Assembly (NCBI GenBank): GCA_030152265.1
Contig: JASLHQ010000107.1
Location: 1 to 8,760 of the forward strand
Length of the DNA stretch: 8,760 nucleotides
Reading direction: 5' to 3'
Source of the DNA: Savagea sp.
GTDB taxonomy: Bacteria; Bacillota; Bacilli; Bacillales_A; Planococcaceae
Shown here: positions 5,929 through 8,760 of the stretch, piece after piece
Layout of the letters: each line of letters starts with the position of its first letter
Position numbering within the stretch: position 1 is the stretch's first letter
Notes under the pieces: generated by a model
What the model was told of the DNA's origin: nothing
Databases searched by the model: none
The model's input: the letters and a program-made list of their open reading frames with translations, nothing else
Translations under genes and position numbers: made by a program

Positions 5929-7209
5929 TTAAAACTGCTCTGCTTCTGTCGACCCTGCCATCGCTACTGTTGAAGACATGCCGCCGCTAATGACTTGAGT
6001 AACTTCATCGAAGTATCCTGTTCCTACTTCACGTTGGTGACGAGTTGCCGTGTATCCTTTTTCTTCACTTGCGAATTCCGCTTGTTGTAATTTTGAATAC
6101 GCTGCCATTCCGTGATCTTTATATTCGTATGCAAGTTCGAACATGCTATGGTTTAAAGCATGGAATCCTGCTAATGTAACGAATTGGAATTTATATCCCA
6201 TTTTCGCGATATCTTGCTGGAAGCTTTCAATTTCTTCATCAGATAATGCTGCTTTCCAGTTGAATGAAGGTGAACAGTTATAAGCGAGCATTTTGTCCGG
6301 GTACTCTGCGTGAATCGCTTCCGCAAACTTTCGTGCTTCATCAATATCTGGAGTTGCTGTTTCACACCAGATGAGATCCGCATACGGTGCGTAAGCGAGT
6401 CCTCGTGAAATCGCTTGGTCGATGCCAGCTCTCGTACGGAAAAATCCTTCCGACGTTCGTTCTCCTGTAATGAATGGGTGGTCGTTTTCATCGACATCGC
6501 TCGTCACCATGTCAGCCGCATTTGCGTCTGTTCGTGCGACGATGACTGTCGGAACGCCCATTACATCTGTTGCGAATCTCGCTGCGATGAGATTGCGAAT
6601 TGCGTTTTGAGTCGGAATTAATACTTTTCCTCCTAAGTGACCGCATTTTTTCTCACTCGCTAACTGATCTTCTAAATGGACGCCTGCTGCTCCTGCTTCA
6701 ATCATCCATTTCGTAAGTTCAAAGACGTTTAACGGACCGCCAAACCCTGCTTCCATATCTGCTACAATAGGAGCGAACCAGTCGAAGCCGTCTTCCCGTC
6801 CTTCTGCTTGATCAATTTGATCTGCTCGTTGGAACGCTTGGTTAATTCGTTTAACGACCGCCGGTACACTATCTGCTGGATATAAGCTTTGGTCTGGGTA
6901 CATTTGACCCGCTAAGTTTGCATCTGCTGCAACTTGCCAACCACTTAAGTAAATCGCTTTCAGTCCTGCTTTTACTTGTTGAACCGCTTGGTTTCCAGTT
7001 AATGCTCCGAGTGCATTAATGAAATCTTCTTCTTGCAAAGACTCATATAATCTTTCTGCCCCACGGCGTGCGAGTGTATGTTCAATTTGAACACTTCCTC
7101 TTAAACGAACGACATCTTCTGCTGAGTATGGACGTTCAATTCCTTCCCATCGAGGATTCGTTGACCATTCTTGCTCTAATTGTTGAATTTGTTCTTGACG
7201 ACTTGTCAT
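5929..7209 (-). CDS. aceA: Isocitrate lyase
   Basis: This enzyme cleaves isocitrate to glyoxylate and succinate, the first step of the glyoxylate shunt, which allows growth on acetate and fatty acids. The protein has 426 residues from the ATG at 7209, typical for bacterial enzymes. Visible motifs are YLSGWQVAADANL (87-99), the metal-binding VADMEAGFGG with Asp151, the signature KKCGHLGGK (187-195) with catalytic Cys189, and the active-site segment NCSPSFNW (311-318). The chosen start has GGAGGG 7 nt upstream; the frame extends to a TTG at 7224, which has no ribosome site. It is first in a minus-strand operon with the zinc-ribbon-like gene and glcB, and is divergent from a LytTR-family regulator. 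Short inverted repeats in the intergenic region suggest regulated transcription. Confidence 0.98.
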   Translation of the reverse strand: MTSRQEQIQQLEQEWSTNPRWEGIERPYSAEDVVRLRGSVQIEHTLARRGAERLYESLQEEDFINALGALTGNQAVQQVKAGLKAIYLSGWQVAADANLAGQMYPDQSLYPADSVPAVVKRINQAFQRADQIDQAEGREDGFDWFAPIVADMEAGFGGPLNVFELTKWMIEAGAAGVHLEDQLASEKKCGHLGGKVLIPTQNAIRNLIAARFATDVMGVPTVIVARTDANAADMVTSDVDENDHPFITGERTSEGFFRTRAGIDQAISRGLAYAPYADLIWCETATPDIDEARKFAEAIHAEYPDKMLAYNCSPSFNWKAALSDEEIESFQQDIAKMGYKFQFVTLAGFHALNHSMFELAYEYKDHGMAAYSKLQQAEFASEEKGYTATRHQREVGTGYFDEVTQVISGGMSSTVAMAGSTEAEQF

Positions 7210-7244
7210 GTCATTTCCCTCCAAATCATTTTCAATGTATTAAA

Positions 7245-7258
7245 CTGTTTTACAACAG
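7245..7258. repeat. Dyad CTGTT-N4-AACAG upstream of aceA (candidate operator)
   Basis: This is a perfect 5-bp dyad located about 36-49 bp upstream of the aceA ATG. With flanking bases it matches the dyad region at 7366-7382 at 13 of 17 positions, so the two look like copies of one site. Its minus-strand edge ACAGTTTAA loosely resembles the half-site form bound by AgrA-like LytTR proteins. Confidence 0.4.
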
Positions 7259-7284
7259 CTGTGTTTCTTGTATACTAATGTATA

Positions 7285-7302
7285 ACAGAATTTCTTTTCT
7301 GT
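7285..7302. repeat. Dyad ACAGAA-N6-TTCTGT in the middle of the divergent region
   Basis: A perfect 6-bp dyad with a 6-base spacer overlaps the possible aceA promoter. Its core ACAG/CTGT is shared with the two flanking dyads at 7245-7258 and 7368-7383, though in the outward orientation. Confidence 0.35.
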
Positions 7303-7367
7303 CTTCGTTTTACGATAGAACGTTGTAAAATGAGATGAAATAGTGTATTTTCAGATAAATCAGATAA

Positions 7368-7383
7368 TCTGTTGTATGACAGA
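7368..7383. repeat. Dyad TCTGT-N6-ACAGA upstream of the LytTR gene
   Basis: A perfect 5-bp dyad sits just ahead of the regulator gene's ribosome site, immediately after two direct copies of TCAGATAA (7351-7358 and 7360-7367). The second copy also forms CAGAT-A-ATCTG (7361-7371). Its position near the probable transcription start fits autoregulation. Confidence 0.35.
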
Positions 7384-7406
7384 CAATCGAAAGGGGATAA
7401 AGATTA

Positions 7407-8054
7407 ATGAATGAATCAATTGAACAACTACTCATGATGCTTAGTGAATGGATTCCAAGTGAAGCTTCTATCGCCATTACCGACGAACAGCAGTTTTTAC
7501 AATTTTACTCTGGACGAATCGATTTACAATTGAAACGAGGAATGCCAATTTTCGAAGGAAGTATCGCAAGCGAAGTATTGAAAAAAAATGAAATTGTTCA
7601 ATCCGTCGTTGAATCACCTACGACTGGCGAAACGTATTTCGGAATCGGCTATCCGATTTCTTTCCACGAAGAGCGCTTCACGGTCGTCATCGTTTTACCC
7701 GTAGCTTATGCTACGAAAATGAACGAACCGATCACATTCATTACCGGTCGACTCGACGACTGTTGGTACCCGATCGCTTTTCACGATATTACCTATTTCG
7801 AAAGCTTCGAAAAGAAAACATGGTTCGTCGCTAATGGAGAAACGTATCAAAGTATGTATAAATTAAAAGAACTCGACTACATATTACCGAGTTACTTTTT
7901 AAGAGTTCACCGTTCTTATATTATTAACGTCCATTTCATTAAAGAAATTTCACGAGATATCGCGTCGAAACTTCAAATTGAAATGAGCGACCAATTTACA
8001 ATTCCCGTCAGTCAAACGTACGTCCCTCATTTACGAAAAAAATTAGGGTTTTAA
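7407..8054 (+). CDS. LytTR-family transcriptional regulator with N-terminal sensor-like domain
   Basis: This is a 215-aa predicted DNA-binding regulator. Residues about 113-215 form a LytTR domain: DITYFESFEKKTWFV (127-141), the YKLKELDYILP helix (151-161), the hallmark FLRVHRSYIIN (164-174) and the closing PVSQTYVPHLRKKLG. Residues about 12-100 are not a response-regulator receiver. They read like the cytosolic sensory domain found before signalling domains in some Firmicute chemoreceptor-like proteins (ASIAITDEQQF, the Gly-x-x-Ile-Asp-Leu segment, FEGSIASEVLKKNE, YFGIGYPI), so it may sense a small molecule directly. The start ATG at 7407 has AAGGGG about 10 nt upstream. It is divergent from aceA across a dyad-rich region and convergent with lctP, which makes it a candidate regulator of glyoxylate-shunt and perhaps lactate genes. 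The ligand is unknown. Confidence 0.88.
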   Translation: MNESIEQLLMMLSEWIPSEASIAITDEQQFLQFYSGRIDLQLKRGMPIFEGSIASEVLKKNEIVQSVVESPTTGETYFGIGYPISFHEERFTVVIVLPVAYATKMNEPITFITGRLDDCWYPIAFHDITYFESFEKKTWFVANGETYQSMYKLKELDYILPSYFLRVHRSYIINVHFIKEISRDIASKLQIEMSDQFTIPVSQTYVPHLRKKLGF

Positions 8055-8067
8055 ATAAAACAAAAAG

Positions 8068-8110
8068 AAAGAGCAGATGGAATGAATATTTTCCAATCTG
8101 CTCTCTTTTT
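8068..8110. terminator. Bidirectional terminator between the LytTR gene and lctP
   Basis: Arms AGAGCAGATGGAA (8070-8082) and TTCC-A-ATCTGCTCT (8091-8104) form a 13-bp stem with one bulged base and an 8-base loop. On the plus strand it is followed by CTTTTTT. On the minus strand TTTCTTTTTGTTTT follows. It can therefore stop both convergent genes. Confidence 0.88.
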
Positions 8111-8112
8111 TA

Positions 8113-8760
8113 TCATGGCATAAATGACAGTAATACGTAATTCATCATAATTGTAAATACGACGTAAGCTGAAGCCATCAATATATTTTTTGTCAGTACT
8201 CTTCCTTCTTTTCCAATCATCCCAATCATAGCGGTCGCACTAATAATGTTGTTAATCGACAACATCGTCCCTGCGCTCGCTCCCCCCATTTGCGTTGCAA
8301 AAATAAGATCTTTCGGTAACTGTAACTGCTCGGCTGCTACTTCTTGAATCGGCGCAAACGTTAATGTCGAAACGGTCGCGCTTCCAGTAATAAACGTTCC
8401 AAGCAAACCGAGAAGCGGTGCCATGATGAGCCATACACTTCCGAAATGATCCATCAACGTATAAGCAATTTGTTCCGGCATGCTCAGTTGACCGATCATA
8501 TTCATAGAGGAGTTAGAAAATAATTGCACGAACATTAACGTAATAATTAAAACGAGACTCGGCCTCGACACTTTTTTAAACGCGGTGGAAACCGATGTTT
8601 TAAAATGACGAACCGATTGCCCCATCACGACAATCCCAAGTAAAGCCGCGATGATTAAAACGAGACTCGGCGAATAGAAAAAATCTACTTCCGCATGAAT
8701 ATTCGCTTGCCCTAAAATATTTTCCCATACGTATTTTTTCTCCTGTAAAAATTGTTGAAC
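8113..8760 (-). CDS. lctP: L-lactate permease, C-terminal part (cut by window edge)
   Basis: This is an inner-membrane lactate transporter of the LctP family (lactate uptake with protons; family members can also take glycolate). The reading frame is open from the TGA at 8113 to the end of the window, so about 215 C-terminal residues of a protein normally 500-560 aa long are visible; the N-terminus and promoter lie outside. Family marks are the YSPSLVLIIAALLG helix, the conserved MGQSVRHFKTSV loop, SRPSLVLIITLMFVQLFSNSSM, APLLGLLGTFITGSATVSTLTFAPIQ and the very typical ATQMGGASAGTMLSINNIISATAMIG segment, followed by a final membrane helix. About four or five hydrophobic segments are present. 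A GTG at 8628 is only an internal codon, not the start. It converges on the LytTR gene and shares its terminator. Lactate uptake fits the neighbouring C2-carbon genes. Confidence 0.93.
   Translation of the reverse strand, partial: VQQFLQEKKYVWENILGQANIHAEVDFFYSPSLVLIIAALLGIVVMGQSVRHFKTSVSTAFKKVSRPSLVLIITLMFVQLFSNSSMNMIGQLSMPEQIAYTLMDHFGSVWLIMAPLLGLLGTFITGSATVSTLTFAPIQEVAAEQLQLPKDLIFATQMGGASAGTMLSINNIISATAMIGMIGKEGRVLTKNILMASAYVVFTIMMNYVLLSFMP

Larger units (their letters stand above)
7210..7406. promoter_or_regulatory. Divergent aceA / LytTR-gene regulatory region with several dyads
   Basis: This gap must hold both promoters and is unusually rich in short symmetric elements. CTGTT-N4-AACAG lies at 7245-7258, ACAGAA-N6-TTCTGT at 7285-7302, and TCTGT-N6-ACAGA at 7368-7383. 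TTTTACAAC (7250-7256 region) is inverted as GTTGTAAAA at 7322-7330. A TGTTATACA element on the minus strand (7287-7279) is a possible extended -10 for aceA, and TTGTAA (7323) - 17 bp - TATTTT (7346) on the plus strand is a weak candidate for the regulator gene. The ribosome sites GGAGGG (aceA) and AAGGGG (regulator) close the region. Individual promoter calls are uncertain. Confidence 0.55.

Noticed and set aside
6171..6497. 108-codon minus-strand frame within aceA
   Set aside because: It is an out-of-frame shadow of the isocitrate lyase coding sequence with no recognisable domain.
7210..7224. TTG start extending isocitrate lyase by five residues
   Set aside because: The GGAGGG ribosome site lies between this TTG and the ATG at 7209 and fits the ATG only.
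7300..7313. CcpA cre-like sequence on the minus strand upstream of aceA
   Set aside because: Its AAACGAAGACA half fits the consensus, but the essential TG of the other half is missing, so I do not call it a site.
8113..8628. A separate 171-aa gene starting at GTG 8628
   Set aside because: The frame continues without a stop to the window edge with LctP-like sequence, so this is the C-terminal part of a larger permease.
1..8760. Mobile elements, CRISPR arrays, tRNA or rRNA genes, prophage
   Set aside because: I saw no transposase, long terminal repeats, regularly spaced repeats or recognisable structural RNA in the window.

Overview
This window looks like a chromosomal segment of a Bacillales bacterium, probably Bacillaceae. 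I judge this from the A+T-rich sequence (G+C around 40% by eye), strong GGAGG-type ribosome binding sites in front of nearly every gene, a YhfH-like four-cysteine miniprotein, a DUF1871-like protein and an LctP-type lactate permease. I cannot name the genus. I see no insertion sequence, CRISPR array, rRNA or tRNA.

Left part (1-3355, all on the minus strand, read right to left): a compact five-gene cluster with intergenic gaps of 14-42 bp. In transcription order it encodes a 194-aa protein I do not recognise, a RelA/SpoT/MESH1-like HD hydrolase (candidate small alarmone hydrolase), a DUF1871-like protein with an N-terminal extension, a WYL-domain transcription factor, and a three-helix membrane protein (DUF3784-like). 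A candidate promoter at 3325-3355 gives a leader of about 200 nt that carries two copies of an 18-nt dyad-containing repeat. The WYL protein is an obvious candidate for reading these repeats.

Centre (3387-7209, minus strand): a glyoxylate-shunt operon. aceA (isocitrate lyase) comes first, then a 40-aa zinc-ribbon-like protein at 5736-5858, then glcB, a malate synthase of the long G type (725 aa) rather than the roughly 530-aa A type common in Bacillus. A perfect 30-bp palindrome at 3387-3416, followed by T6 on the minus strand, terminates the operon. Between aceA and the small gene lies a second candidate promoter whose -35 and -10 match the one at 3325-3355. It overlaps a hairpin containing a near-consensus Shine-Dalgarno sequence that has no start codon at a usable distance.

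Right part (7210-8760): a 197-bp divergent regulatory region full of short inverted repeats separates aceA from a plus-strand gene for a LytTR-family regulator with an N-terminal sensor-like domain. Its position suggests that it controls the glyoxylate shunt. It converges on the 3' part of lctP (L-lactate permease), which runs off the window at 8760, and the two genes share a bidirectional terminator. Together the right two-thirds looks like a C2/C3-carboxylate module: lactate uptake, acetate assimilation through the glyoxylate bypass, and a local sensor-regulator.
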